DNA of 64,000 nt from Hormiphora californensis (Eukaryota; Ctenophora; Tentaculata; Cydippida; Pleurobrachiidae), in NCBI GenBank assembly GCA_020137815.1, contig CM035362.1, positions 212,605 through 276,604 of the forward strand, written 5' to 3'. Position numbers and translations under genes: made by a program. The notes beneath the pieces were generated by a model, which saw nothing but the letters and a program-made list of their open reading frames with translations, was not told the origin of the DNA and ran no database searches. Shown here piece after piece: positions 28,223 to 39,875 of this stretch; within the stretch, counting starts at the first letter, position 1, and each line of letters starts with the position of its first letter.

Positions 28223-28858
28223 TGTGAGAGAGAGAACGCTTTGTGGACATTTTGATCATGTCGAGATCCCAATTCCAGTCACGTGACCTTATAACGAGAA
28301 AGGGAGAGAGTGATACGTTGAAGTAGAGAGCATCTAGTCTGTCTGGTTTTCTACAGCTTGTTACCACTTCCAGACGCCATGATCATGTCTGCTGGTTCAA
28401 GATGGAAAAGGAGAGCTGTAGCCCTACAGTAACACGTGACGTATGCGTGTTCAAGGCCTCATTAGCCCACTAGATGCAGCTGGACATGTGATCTTTGAGG
28501 GGTAAAATGACCTAAATTTGGCCTAATTAGAGCGTGTTACATCACTTTAAACAGTTCCTGTGAACAAATGATAAAATGTAGCAACTCGTAAAGCAGACAA
28601 AACATTTGAAATCGTCTTATCTGTCTCTCCTAAAAATTTGAACTCTCTATCTCATTAGACTCCAGAGATATGACTGTGTAAAGTTGGAGGAGGTTTTTGG
28701 GCAATAGATTCATTCAGGAACATTGAAATTTGCTGTAAAACTAGGAGAAAATTGCTACAACCTAGTTTTATCATGTCCCAAAATTTGAAGTCGAAAGATG
28801 CCATAGTTTTCACGCAATTCGCAATATACCAGTCCCAGTCATTTAAAATCACACAGTA
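27562..28858. mobile_element. Long palindromic (foldback) element, arm 2 copy
   Basis: About 1.3 kb, with arms of about 600 bp mirrored around an (AG)n core at about 28165-28235. Ends read TACTGTGTGATTTTAAATGA and complement, flanked by TA. The peptide-like open frames at both ends (MILNDWDWYIAN...) are the same sequence read from the two arms; no transposase domain is seen. It begins 19 bp after the stop codon of the YHYH gene, so it probably forms part of that gene's 3' UTR. Confidence 0.87.
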
Positions 28859-28879
28859 TATCAGTGGGAAATCTGCTTC

Positions 28880-31800
28880 TTAGTGAAGAAGAAGGAGTAT
28901 TGCTGAAGTGATTAGGGCAAGGATGGTAGCTGTGGGGGTTGAGGCAGAGTTGTAAGGGTTAACAGTGTATTTGGACAACCATCCGTCATCAAACTTTGCA
29001 AGATACTCCTCAAGATCTGACTGCTTAGTTCCTGGTGATGGTATCATGGGTTAGATAATGATTTAGCTTGCCTAGCTCTGTCAGGCCAATGCTCTGACCA
29101 CAGTTCTCGCGAAACGAGAATGGGTCAGGCCAATGCTCTGACAGGTCTAGCTAGACCCTGTTTCGCAAATGTAAAGGGAGGGTTAGAATGTAAATGGAGG
29201 GTTAGAACATAACAAGATATGCTATAGCTCAGCTCAGGAGTGGTTTCCTAAGCAATATCAAAGCGGTCAACGCATTGACTATATATTCTCATGCACCACC
29301 AGAACCGCCTTCAGAGCATATTGGCCTGACATCACACCAAAATATTCGCTAGAACTAAACTTGTCTAGTTTGTACCAGCTACTCTCCTTCAGAGAGACAG
29401 AGTTAACAGAAGGTAGCTTGTAGGGTACACTGTTATTTGTCTACCAATATGCACTTGACAAACAGAGAGAGAGTTTCAGAAAGTCCCCCAAACTAAACGC
29501 GAGAAAGACTTGTAGGAATTATATCGGGTACACTATAATTTGTCAAACTTGACAAATCACCTAGTAGTTTTCACAACTCGTTTTAGAATAGTTTTAGACA
29601 AGTTTTAGACAAGTTGTGTACCTGGTTGAACGCAGACCTCATACCCGCACCCAGTGTGGCAGTAGCTGGTACCCCGTTGGGTGGAGGCACACTTTCCCAG
29701 GGAGGGTCCCTGGCAGGCCAGGGTGTATGGGACAATGACTCGGGAGTGGTAGTGGTACTTCACCTCACCTGAAATAGGTAATTGGTTTGTAAACAAACAA
29801 ACAAACAAACTAACAAGCAAAAAACAAACAAACAAACAAATCCCCAATAAACAAACAAAAAACCAACCAGATGTTTTATTTACCCGTATCAACAGGTCCA
29901 AAATGACCACCACACTCATCAACGACAGGTTTATCTCCATTAATATCCTGATAAGCATAGATACCAAAACCATCAGTAGCCCACCCGACAAGTCCCGCGT
30001 GTACATTGGGCTCAGCCCCAGCAGCCAATCCCTTGCTGGCATTAGTGAATGCCTCCATACACTCTGCTGCCTTGTGGAAGTGGTATTTGGGAGGTCCTGA
30101 AGGGGTCTCTCCGGTAGTTTCATCGTTACCCATGGGAGGCGTCACGTGACCACCGCAGTTCAGCTGGAATCCAGCACCGTCAATACTAACATCACCAGCA
30201 TCATTTGGTCCCTGAGTAGGGGGGGGGGTCGTTAGTTCGTTAAGTATCCATATGCCAAGGTGTTGGGAATTTTTCTGCACTGGTTCAATCATTGGAATTT
30301 GGAAAGAAAATCAATCTCGCGAAAGGGACATCAATAACCATGACTACAATGACTACAATGTACCAGAATGCTGGTAACCATGACTACCATGACGTACCAG
30401 AATGCTAATTCCGTTTGAAGCAACACCAACTGCAGGTCCATTAGTCTTGGCGGCTCCCACTTTGGACGCATCGTACATGTCACCAGGTCGGTTGGGTAGG
30501 GTGGGGTCACCTGTAGATGGAACACGTGGCGTTAGATATATCTGTCTGGATGGACGTCTAGAAAGATTCTAGATGGCTAGGTTTATCTAGGTTTATCTGT
30601 GTAGTGTGTGGGTGAAGTAACAATAATCACTCGGTGTACCTTCGAGTTTGATTGCGTAGTTGTCCTCTTGAGGTACCCAGACATCACCGTAGTCGTTAGT
30701 ACCAGGTCCGTTATTGGTATCTCCACAGGTTAAACCTGTTAGTTTGTTATTGTATGACTTATCAGGTCGTCTCACGCAGCTTCGTACAATCGTACATTGA
30801 CCTTGCTGCTATATTTTGAGCTATGGGTGATTTTCTATAACTCTATATTGGGGCTAGGCAAATATTATGATTACTCCCTCTCACGTGATCACTTACCACT
30901 GAAGAAGCATTTCCCGGTGTCGATCTCCACCTGGACACAATATCCCTTTCCGAGTCCGATGGGGCAGTAGGGGTTCATGTAGAAATCAGGGACGTTGTTT
31001 GATGAGATAAATCGATGGGTCGCATTCGTTGTCATCTTCACACAGTTTCCTGGGAGAGATGTGTGTGAAAATGACAGTTTAAATTTCGGAGAAAAATTGT
31101 GTTTGTCGCAACCATCAATCTCAAGGATTGTGGCAATAATTAATCGGATACGCTTCCATTAGCAACATGATTAGCGACATCGAATTCATACTCACTTGTC
31201 CAGACACTAATCTCACATACCGAAGTTGTTGTCAGCGTTGAACTCTTTTCCAGTACCCCAGGAAATACTAAGACACGTGGAGTTGTCGAGGGTAGGGAAG
31301 ACGATGTTACTGACATCACCGTTACCACTCATATCATCCGGGCCTCCACCGCTCATCTGAGCACCACAATCTTCAGGCTTTCCGCCCTGATAAATTTAGC
31401 AAATTATAATCCATCCCATCTTGACAACCGGAAATATAGCCCTCACATGGCGCCATCGCCTTGTTTTAGAGTTCTGACAATGAGACAGCTGCAAAACCGA
31501 AACTGTAGACTCACTTTTTTCATACACTCCTCGCATTCTGTGTCGTCCTTTTTGCACATGGGCATGGCACAGGCATCTCCCTCTAACTCTCCATTCTTGC
31601 ATTTTACACAGATCTCGTACTTGTCCGTTGGCATCTTATCCTGGTCACATGGCATCGATCCTTATAAGGAGAAGGGGTTGGAATGGAATGGATTCTAATT
31701 AAGGAGAAGGGGTTTATTTTTTTCGCTTTTTCGCTATGGACGTCATAGGAACCTGAGTTGTAATGTTTAGAGTTATGACTCATGGTTGAGCTTTGATAAA

Positions 31801-32465
31801 CTTTATCGGTGGTCGTGGATTGATGACAGAATGCCACTTGGCATACATTTTACTGTCCTTATTATAGTGGTACTAAATCGATAAACTGTACCAACCTGAT
31901 TGTCGCTTGATGATCCTGCTGATCCTCGCTAACCTCTCCCTCTCATGCCTTTTAGGCAGGTTGGCGTATTCACCACATCTTGCCCGGCCATCCCTTAGTC
32001 CTCGATGACACCTATGGGAATATATTTGATAAATCTTCCCCTAGATAGTTGGCAAGTCCAACATAGGCGCCAGTCAGATGAAATCCTAGTTTTGAGTTAC
32101 TTTCTACTTCTCATTAAATGTCTCTCTAAATAGTCAATACATACAATGAACTGACAGTACATGTAGTCTTTATGTAGTTGTAGTCAATAGACATAACTAT
32201 TTCTCTCTAAATAGTCAGGTCATGTAATTGTACCTGTCCATAGCGTCCTCATCGACAGACATCTCAAACTCTGCTACTGTGACAGCAACTAGCACCTGAA
32301 AGAAAGGGATGCAGTTTCAACCATTAAATACTGTAGAGAGTAGACAGCTGAGTATATAAACGAGTGGAGCAAGGTTACTGGAGAGTCATCTCCTTAGGAT
32401 GTTGAACCAGAATAGTGATTGTTCTTTTAATAACTTACCGCTAGCAACAGTGCCGACCTTTTCAT
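28880..32465 (-). CDS. Secreted YHYH-domain protein, likely GPI-anchored
   Basis: Eleven exons, all GT-AG and in phase: 32465-32439, 32295-32234, 32011-31896, 31660-31515, 31386-31221, 31049-30897, 30735-30640, 30510-30398, 30211-29884, 29768-29622, 29031-28880; 501 residues. Residues 1-17 form a signal peptide (MKRSALLLAVLVAVTVA). A basic stretch near 58-68 (RIIKRQS) could be a processing site. Residues 70-117 are cysteine-rich. The YHYH-type domain follows: KYHFH at 335-339, GLVGWATDGFGIY at 366-378 and KYHYH at 406-410, matching the hallmark of that family, which has no settled function. The last 20 or so residues are hydrophobic after a small-residue stretch, as in GPI-anchor signals. The arm 1 copy is broken. 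A palindromic transposon starts 19 bp past the stop. Family assignment is strong; function is not known. Confidence 0.9.
29079..29143 (-). repeat. Micro-repeat, arm 2 copy
   Basis: Mirror of 13156-13223: two direct copies of the GTCAGGCCAATGCTCTGAC core with a CGCGAAACGAG spacer, inside the last intron of the YHYH gene. Confidence 0.75.
29155..29217 (+). repeat. Dispersed repeat AATGTAAAGGGAGGGTTAGA
   Basis: A short repeat following a CTAGACCCTGTTTCG-like lead. Copies lie at 13086-13142 (mirror), 23975-24019, 18565-18612 (mirror) and 54869-54920, the last outside the giant repeat. It ends AGAACATAACAAG in several copies. It is present in introns and spacers; origin unknown. Confidence 0.6.
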
Positions 32466-33425
32466 CTTAACTTTTCAACTAAATAAAAAGGAGTTTTGGT
32501 AAAAATTACCAGCCAATGATAGTATGGCAAGGAACAGTAACAGTAACAGGATAAATATAAATTATAATGGTACTAATTCAACAATAAACTGTCATCATGA
32601 GCTTTCGAGGACATCATGTGTTTCACGTCTTCAGCTAGTCAAGGAGCAGAATATTAGAAGGCCGCAAAGATTCACTCAGATAAATTAGCGAAGGTAATAA
32701 TATATGCAAATCGAATGGCAAGGTAACAAAATGCAAATCAAATCCCGGCAAATAATATTTTGTGATAAATAGCCTCTTCATCTTTTCTTGATCAACTGAT
32801 TTCTCTTCCTCTCGATATATATTTCTCTCGCCAAGTCTCTCAATATCACAAGTGGTACCTATTTTCTTCTTACGTCCGCCATTTCCTTATATCCATTGTT
32901 ATTTGTTAAGCTTGGCCACGTGAACACAATCGGATCCCTATTTACTAAATTGTGATTTATGAAGTTGTGATACTCAACATTCAAATAATTCGAGTTGTAG
33001 AATTCCTATACTGATGGAAGCAAAAATGGAACGTGATGAAAGAAGTTCATAGCAAAACCAACAAACCAACGAATCATAAATCTATCATTATGTCAAGCAA
33101 ATTAATACAAAGCTTCCTTTGTCGGTTACAATCAATGGGGAGTGAACGAGAGAAAGAAGGAGATGGTGAGAGAAAGAGGGAGGAACTGAAATTAAACATA
33201 GAACAGAAAATCCTAAGCTAATCTTGAGTGCAGGATCACGCGTTCATGATGCAATAAAAACTAACATGCTTAATATTCATACCAAGCACACACAAAGTGA
33301 AGTTGGATGTAACCTTACAAGCTATCATTTTATACTGAAAAAGAACCTCACAAACACACCCATCCGAAATTGGTTCCGGCCCTGGACTTTTTCCTGGCTA
33401 CTATCCCTTTCTCTCTCTCTCATTA

Positions 33426-33488
<63 letters not shown>

Positions 33489-34100
33489 ATTTCTAGCTTA
33501 CCCTATCGTTGTGTGCCCTTTATTCTCTCACTAGTACTTCCTGCTTTCCTCGCTACCGCCCAACATTTCATTAGACTCGGCTACTATAACAGCAGGCTCT
33601 ATCAACTTATGCGAGGGGAAACGCCTACAATAAAAACGCCCATGCAGCTCCTTTTATTCCTAAAATATACTCTAAGGCCAGATAAAATCAGCCTAATCAA
33701 TTTTTGACCAGAGATCTTTGACTGCAGCTGTTGAGTAGTACACACACGTAATATCGAAGGAGCTAAAGGACTGGGCAGTAGGAGCTACACCAGTTACACA
33801 CTAACATGTCGAGGGGGAGATGTGACTGGACAATAACAGGATGCATTGCTCTCTAAACTACACACGGATATACTGAGTGGGTCGAGCACTAGGCATGGCA
33901 TGTATGTGAGAAAGATAGAATAGAGGGATGAGGGTATAAACGATTAGAAAGAGAGAAAGTTGACCTATACAGACAATAGATACACACTGTGTGTATCATG
34001 TGTGTCCTGAATGCTGCTACAGTGGTCATTGTTCCTGCGGTACTATAACGTGGGAAAAAGATATGTGGACATATGGATAACCTTTGCTTGACAAAGCTAG
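32466..34100. other. YHYH gene upstream region
   Basis: Holds the presumed promoter and 5' UTR of the YHYH gene and a (CT)n tract at about 33407-33492. No further exon is recognised. Confidence 0.45.
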
Positions 34101-34104
34101 TTAA

Positions 34105-35481
34105 GGGTACACCGACCGAAATTTTTTGTCGAGTGCAGGGCAATCTCTCACCGTAGGGTTGTAGGCCATGCCAAGGAGACCTCAAATATGCAATTTGAGC
34201 TCTCAAGTCGAATTCATATTTTTGCTACAGCTGTTTAAAAAATGTCCTGTAAATTCGTTTTTGGCATCTCAAAAAATTTTTTTTAAAGATAGGAGCATGA
34301 AATTTTGGGGATTTGAAGAAGACATAAAGGTGAATAACCACAAAAAAATTTTTTGCAATCCGAGCTGATTTCCGGTCCTGAGATGGATTTCTTTTTTTCC
34401 ACTTTAACGCCCTATTTGGCAAAGTTCCGAAAACATTTGAAAGCTGTAAATTGGTGAAAAGTTGCGTCTAACGATTATCTAAGTGGCCATAAATTTTGGG
34501 CGTATCCTTATTTGAGATAAGCTGTACAGAGTTTTTTTTGTGAAAGCCGTCATTTCAGAAATAAATAAATTCCCTGTATCTCAAAAACGGCTGATCGTAG
34601 AGACCTGAGACTATGCTTAAACGATTCAGAAGGTCCGATTTTGGGGGGTCTTCTGAGAGACATTTTGCTCCTACTTCAACCGTTTTTGATGTAATTGCGA
34701 AAAACAAAAATTCATCTTCGCCATCGTGGATTTTTTGTGATTTTGTTTTTGGTGATTATAGGGACCCATATGGACCAAATAGTGAAGGAATTAGCTTATT
34801 ACACATTTTTCCATCGTTTCGGTCCTTTCCTAGCCAAAATTCCCTAATTACAGGTTTAGCTTTTGCCCTTTTCATAGAATTTGTTTTTCGCAGTTACAGC
34901 AAAAACGGTTGAAGTAAGAGCAAAATGTCTCTCAGAAGACCCCCCCAAAATCGGACCTTCTGAATCGTTTAAGCATAGTCTCAGGTCTCTACGATCAGCC
35001 GTTTTTGAGATACAGGGAATTTATTTATTTCTGAAATGACGGCTTTCACAAAAAAAACTCTGTACAGCTTATCTCAAATAAGGATACGCCCAAAATTTAT
35101 GGCCACTTAGATAATCGTTAGACGCAACTTTTCACCAATTTACAGCTTTCAAATGTTTTCGGAACTTTGCCAAATAGGGCGTTAAAGTGGAAAAAAAGAA
35201 ATCCATCTCAGGACCGGAAATCAGCTCAGATTGCAAAAAAAATTTTTGTGGTTATTCACCTTTATGTCTTCTTCAAATCCCCAAATTTTCATGCTCCTAT
35301 CTTTAAAAAAAATTTTTTGAGATGCCAAAAACGAATTTACAGGACATTTTTTAAACAGCTGTAGCAAAAATATGAATTCGACTTGAGAGCTCAAATTGCA
35401 TATTTGAGGTCTCCTTGGCATGGCCTACAACCCTACGGTGAGAGATTGCCCTGCACTCGACAAATTTCGGTCGGTGTACCC
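34105..35481. mobile_element. TTAA-flanked long foldback element
   Basis: Inverted repeat with arms of about 600 bp and termini GGGTACACCGACCGAAATTT, flanked by TTAA on both sides (34101-34104 and 35482-35485). TTAA targets are used by piggyBac and Kolobok transposases; no transposase is encoded. The loop (about 34712-34878) holds a one-sided copy of the end of the 16905-17875 family. It is absent from arm 1, where the flanks are contiguous near 7950. Confidence 0.88.
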
Positions 35482-35485
35482 TTAA

Positions 35486-36180
35486 TCACGCTACATAACT
35501 CATGTATATGCCTGCATGTAATAATGATGAACCAGCGCTAGTCTAATCAAGAGGTAAGCAAGGGGTATACTTGGGTATCGGAGGTGCTTAGCCTTACAAG
35601 GGCCCTGAACAGCATCGTTGATACCAGGGGCACGGACAATTTACATGGGAAATCGAGTAAACCGCCTGGCCCTGATATTATACCGATACGTAATGTCACA
35701 CAAGACAAAGAGCTGCTTATCCATCAAGAATAAGCTCATGAATCCGATAGCAACGAATATATTATGCAAATCATTAGATCATGTAATTATACAAGGCAGA
35801 GGGAAGGCCTCCCTAGATGACCACCCTTGTTTTGTTCTCGCGAAATGACCACATCAAGTTCATGGTCTGACCACATGAACACAACGAGGCAAAACACCAA
35901 ATTAGGAGAGAGAAAAGTGACCTGTTTACATCTTTACACAAAAACCAAAGAAAACGAATTTTCTGTGCTACGAACGTTTCATGGACAATACCAATCTTCA
36001 GACGAATGATGTTTACATCTTTAGATCATTGCATATATTTACTTCTCACAGGCCACAGCTACTTGGCATAAGAATGCATTGATCCTTCTAGGTCATTGGG
36101 GTACACTACTAAATGCTTATGCATGATAGTACATAAAGGGGACTTCTAATTATTGACACTGTTATTTGCTAATTACTTAC
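35486..36180. other. Intergenic, no gene seen
   Basis: Outer arm 2 spacer. Short open frames have no splice context or recognisable domain. Confidence 0.45.
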
Positions 36181-36480
36181 TACTAGCGCACCCATTGGGT
36201 GCGCCTCAAGTAAGGGCATTTTGAAAACCCACCCGGCTTCGTCGGGTGGTTCTTTTCACCCCTTTCAACGTCAAAAACACGGTTGCCATGGCAACTGAAT
36301 TGGTAACTATGGGGACTGGCATGTTAAAAGTCATTCGAAAATATCAACAAACTTCCACCGGAAGTTCCAAAAGTGGGTACATAAAGTGTTTTATGAAGGA
36401 GCAGCCTGTCGCTTAGATACCGCCTAACGAACGACCACTTCGACGTCGTTCATCTCCAAATTATAATAGAGATTGGCGAA
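36181..36480. repeat. Arm 2-specific segment with two stem-loops
   Basis: Contains GCGCACCCATTGGGTGCGC and CCACCCGGCTTCGTCGGGTGG, both strong hairpins, within 60 bp. The mirrored part of arm 1 (near 6870) appears to lack the segment, though arm 1 is noisy there. It abuts the next transposon. It may be a separate small mobile element. Confidence 0.45.
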
Positions 36481-36486
36481 AAGCCA

Positions 36487-36994
36487 GGGGGTCTTTCACG
36501 AAACAATTAGGACCGAAGTTAGGACCGGTCCCAGCGTAGTTAGGACCAAAATTTGCAATGTGGCTTTCACGAACGGCCAAAGTTAGGACCGTTTTTAGAG
36601 AGTTAGGACCGGTCCCAACTTTCGGTCCTAACTCCGGTCCCAGCTGTGTAATTCGACACTTTAATTGCGTGATGCCCCACGTGACTACCTTTCCCGCGGT
36701 CCTAACTATCAAAAAAGATCCCAACTCTCTAATTTGCGGTCCCAACTCCGGTCCCAACCACTAGGATTTTGGTCCTAACTCTCCCTAGAGTTAGGACAGG
36801 TAAAAGCTGTCCTAACTCTCAGTTGGGACCAAAATGCGGTCCTAACTTTGATTGGTGAAGCCATAATGTGCATTCGAGCACCATGAGTATACACTTTTAT
36901 GGGATCTCAGCCGCAGTTTTAATGAAAACAAGACAATTCCCAAGACAACCTCAAATTGCTTCAATCTTCAAAAATAAACTATTTGTGAACTCCT

Positions 36995-37091
<97 letters not shown>

Positions 37092-37662
37092 TGAGAGAGA
37101 GAGAGAGATATGCAGGAAGAGAGTGAGAGAGAAAGAGAGATGAACAGACAGAGAGGGTTTGACAGAGAGGGTGAGATAAAGATAGAAAAATAGAGGTAAA
37201 GAGATACAGAGAGTGAGATATGGAGGGAGAGAGTGAGAGAGAAAGAGAGATGAACAGGGAGAGAGGGTGAGAGAGAGATAGAGAGAATACTGATGTATTC
37301 ATTGATATATGAATACTATTCATACACCAACTTGACTGGAAATTCCACCTGCACCCTTCTGTTGCGAATGTCACGTGATCATGTTTATACTCGTGTCAGT
37401 CTATCTGAATCATAAATGGCTATTGGTGATCACGTGTTTGTTTACCTATTGGTTTTCAACACTCACATGGGTCATGTGCGACTTTAGGACTACGTGAGTT
37501 ACGGTCCTAACTTCAGTTTCGTGAAAGCCAAAATAGAGAGCATTGGGGTAATTACCCTCCTCGCCTACCCCCAACTTCTGTTCGTGAAAGCCATTTCAAA
37601 AAAGTCCTAGTGCAATATTGGTCCCAAAAAAGTTAGGACCGAAGTGTTCGTGAAAGACCCCC
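36487..37662. mobile_element. DNA transposon with GTTAGGACC subterminal repeats
   Basis: Perfect 16-bp terminal inverted repeats GGGGGTCTTTCACGAA. Inner partial copies of the terminus (CTTTCACGAA) lie near 36565, 37528 and 37582. More than a dozen copies of GTTAGGACC or its complement, some as GGTCCCAAC variants, cluster in both subterminal zones. The middle is a degenerate (AG)n block (about 36998-37290). No transposase is seen. Absent from arm 1, so recently active. Confidence 0.85.
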
Positions 37663-38136
37663 AGCGCAGATATGCACGAGTTTTTATAAGAAACATCCTC
37701 AGGTCACAGATGTGACTTTCAGAATCATTGAAGGAATACACTCCTATAGCGACAACGATAATGAAATTGCTTGCTCAGGCTGCAACACGAAATACTTGTT
37801 TACACTGTTTAGTGTTATGAATCTCTCAGGATTTGCAGAGCACACCGAAAGAACAAAGCCTGGAATGAGAGCAAAGCCACCTCAGCATATTATAACTGAA
37901 ATAAACGACCTCTGCTGCTCGGGATTTTGTTATCGAATCACTCATGAGTCTCGACGTTCCCTTTCACCCCTGTTATACATAAGCTGTGATATTATATAGA
38001 GAGAAAGTATAGCTCCGTTGTCTAGATCTAAAGATCTAATTTCTTGATATTGAAGTGTATATTACATAAATTCACAGGTCAAAAACGGATCAGATATGAT
38101 TCATGACTGATCTGGATTCATGACTGATCTGGAAAT
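37663..38136. other. Intergenic, no gene seen
   Basis: Outer arm 2 spacer mirrored near 6310-6830. An open frame of 95 codons at 37712-37999 has no homologous feel and no splice support. Confidence 0.4.
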
Positions 38137-38368
38137 CGTTCTATAAGAAGGCGATGGATATACTTCACCCCCCTGAAACCACCCCTTAAAGGGAGGTTTA
38201 CCTTGTGACCTGGTATGGCACCAGCTCCCCAAATCTCATTGGGCCGAAGCAGCTGGCAACATACCAGCCACACCACCCAGGATGGGGAACGGGAGCCACA
38301 TGGCATCCACCCCTTACTGGCTAGTGCTTCGCACTAGCCAGCGTCCTCCCAGAAGAGAAGAAGAAGAA
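38137..38368 (+). mobile_element. SINE-like retroposon with hairpin and AGA/GAA tail
   Basis: A 232-bp insert bounded by the 11-bp direct repeat GATCTGGAAAT (38126-38136, 38369-38379). The 3' end carries a strong hairpin, GGCTAGTGC-TTC-GCACTAGCC (about 38320-38340), then a purine tail (AGAAGAGAAGAAGAAGAA). Arm 1 has the single, uninterrupted target. No clear A-box/B-box pair was found, so the promoter type is uncertain. Confidence 0.75.
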
Positions 38369-39712
38369 GATCTGGAAATATCCTCTCTTGGAGCAAGAGA
38401 AGACATGCCTTTCGAGTTGTTCATACAAAGCGCAGAGACAGTGTCAAGACTGAAGACATGCCGGAAATTGGAAAAAAAGGAAAGTGGACCGTTTCATCCA
38501 ACAAGTTTGACAGGACACCCAACAAGTTTGACATGACAGAACAGTGGACACTGATTTTTCGGCTACAAAGAAAGTCAGCCGTTAATGGATTAATAACTGT
38601 AATAATTACGGCCACATTGCCACAAATTCAACTGTGAGGGTAGAAGCTGGACTGGTTGGATAGAATCAAAGTAACCCTGCGGGCCATATAATACTACTAT
38701 GTGATCTGCCCCTCTGACAATTATCTGTAGTACAGACTCTGTACAAGCTGTCAAGTCTCATTATTCCTTGTTGGGTATAATAGTTCAACTCGTAGTACAA
38801 TAGTGGAATTATACCCAACAAGTTGTAGTACAGTTGTATCAAAGTTTTATCTTCTACGGTGCATCTCATTTAGAATGTTCCATTAAAATCACTATGAAAT
38901 CACAATGTTGTGTGCGTGTGGCATCGCCTGACACTATACTATGTCCGTACTCCGGAACAATTCAGTAGTTCCAGTAGTTGCTGCCTGGCGGCGCTAGACC
39001 CCGTTTTAAATCTCTCGACAGTGCTGTACTCAGATCGGGTCGGCGCCGCCACACAGACAGTACATGACCATTCTCAAACTCTCTCAGAGTGTGAAAGTGA
39101 TGAATTGAGTACGTCATAGTGCCATTCAGTTAAACCTCGATTTACTGGACAACACAAGGTCCGGTAGATGGAGCTATGACAAGTATGACAATGTAGCATA
39201 GCATAATGGGCCATGGGGCGACAAGAAAATGAAGCTCTGCATAACCTCATTGAGAGAAAGATGTGTTAAGTAAACAAAAAAGTGCGGCCAAGGCCCCTAA
39301 CACTTAACAGTCACGTAGACGCTGTTCTTTAGAGGAAGAAGAATCTCTCACCTCATTATTCAAATTGAAATAATTATAGGTTAGTATCACGGTCTATACA
39401 AATTTCTAATGGTAATTCCAATATCTCATCCTTCTTTTATGGGTACCGGGTAAGAAGAATTCAACTTCCAAGCGACTATCGTTACTTGCGTCAATGCGAT
39501 GTGATAGACAAGTTTGTGAGTGCCCGTGATCTCTCAGGTCATGAGACTATATTAACACAGTCAAGTAGTCGACGGTGGAAGAACTGAGGAAACGCGTTAG
39601 GGTTCGAGGTGCACAGGTGAGCTGAGAGTGCTAAACAAATAGGGAACAGTGCTAAACAAATAGGGAAATAGTAGGAATAGTATAGAACGTGGGAGAATGA
39701 GTATGAGACATC

Positions 39713-39766
39713 TGTCAGAGCATCATGGCCTGACTCTATTCTGTGGTCAGAGCATTGGCCCGCCAG
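39713..39766 (+). repeat. Micro-repeat copy
   Basis: TGTCAGAGCATCATGGCCTGAC followed at short distance by GGTCAGAGCATTGGCC; same family as 13156-13223. Confidence 0.65.
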
Positions 39767-39822
39767 TGAAACATAGAGAACGTCGTACTTAGAGAATGGT
39801 GAAAAGGTAACACTGCTATCCT

Positions 39823-39875
<53 letters not shown>

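Larger units (their letters stand above)
21285..38850 (-). repeat. Giant inverted repeat, arm 2
   Basis: About 17.6 kb, the reverse complement of arm 1 plus extra insertions: 24648-25444 (with nested 25207-25363), 34105-35481, 36487-37662, 38137-38368 and probably 36181-36480. Both resident genes are intact here, with all exon phases consistent, so this arm looks like accurately assembled sequence. It passes into unique sequence near 38850. Confidence 0.93.

Noticed and set aside
37712-37999. 95-codon plus frame
   Set aside because: No leader, no splice sites, no known motif, and the mirrored arm 1 stretch does not keep it open.
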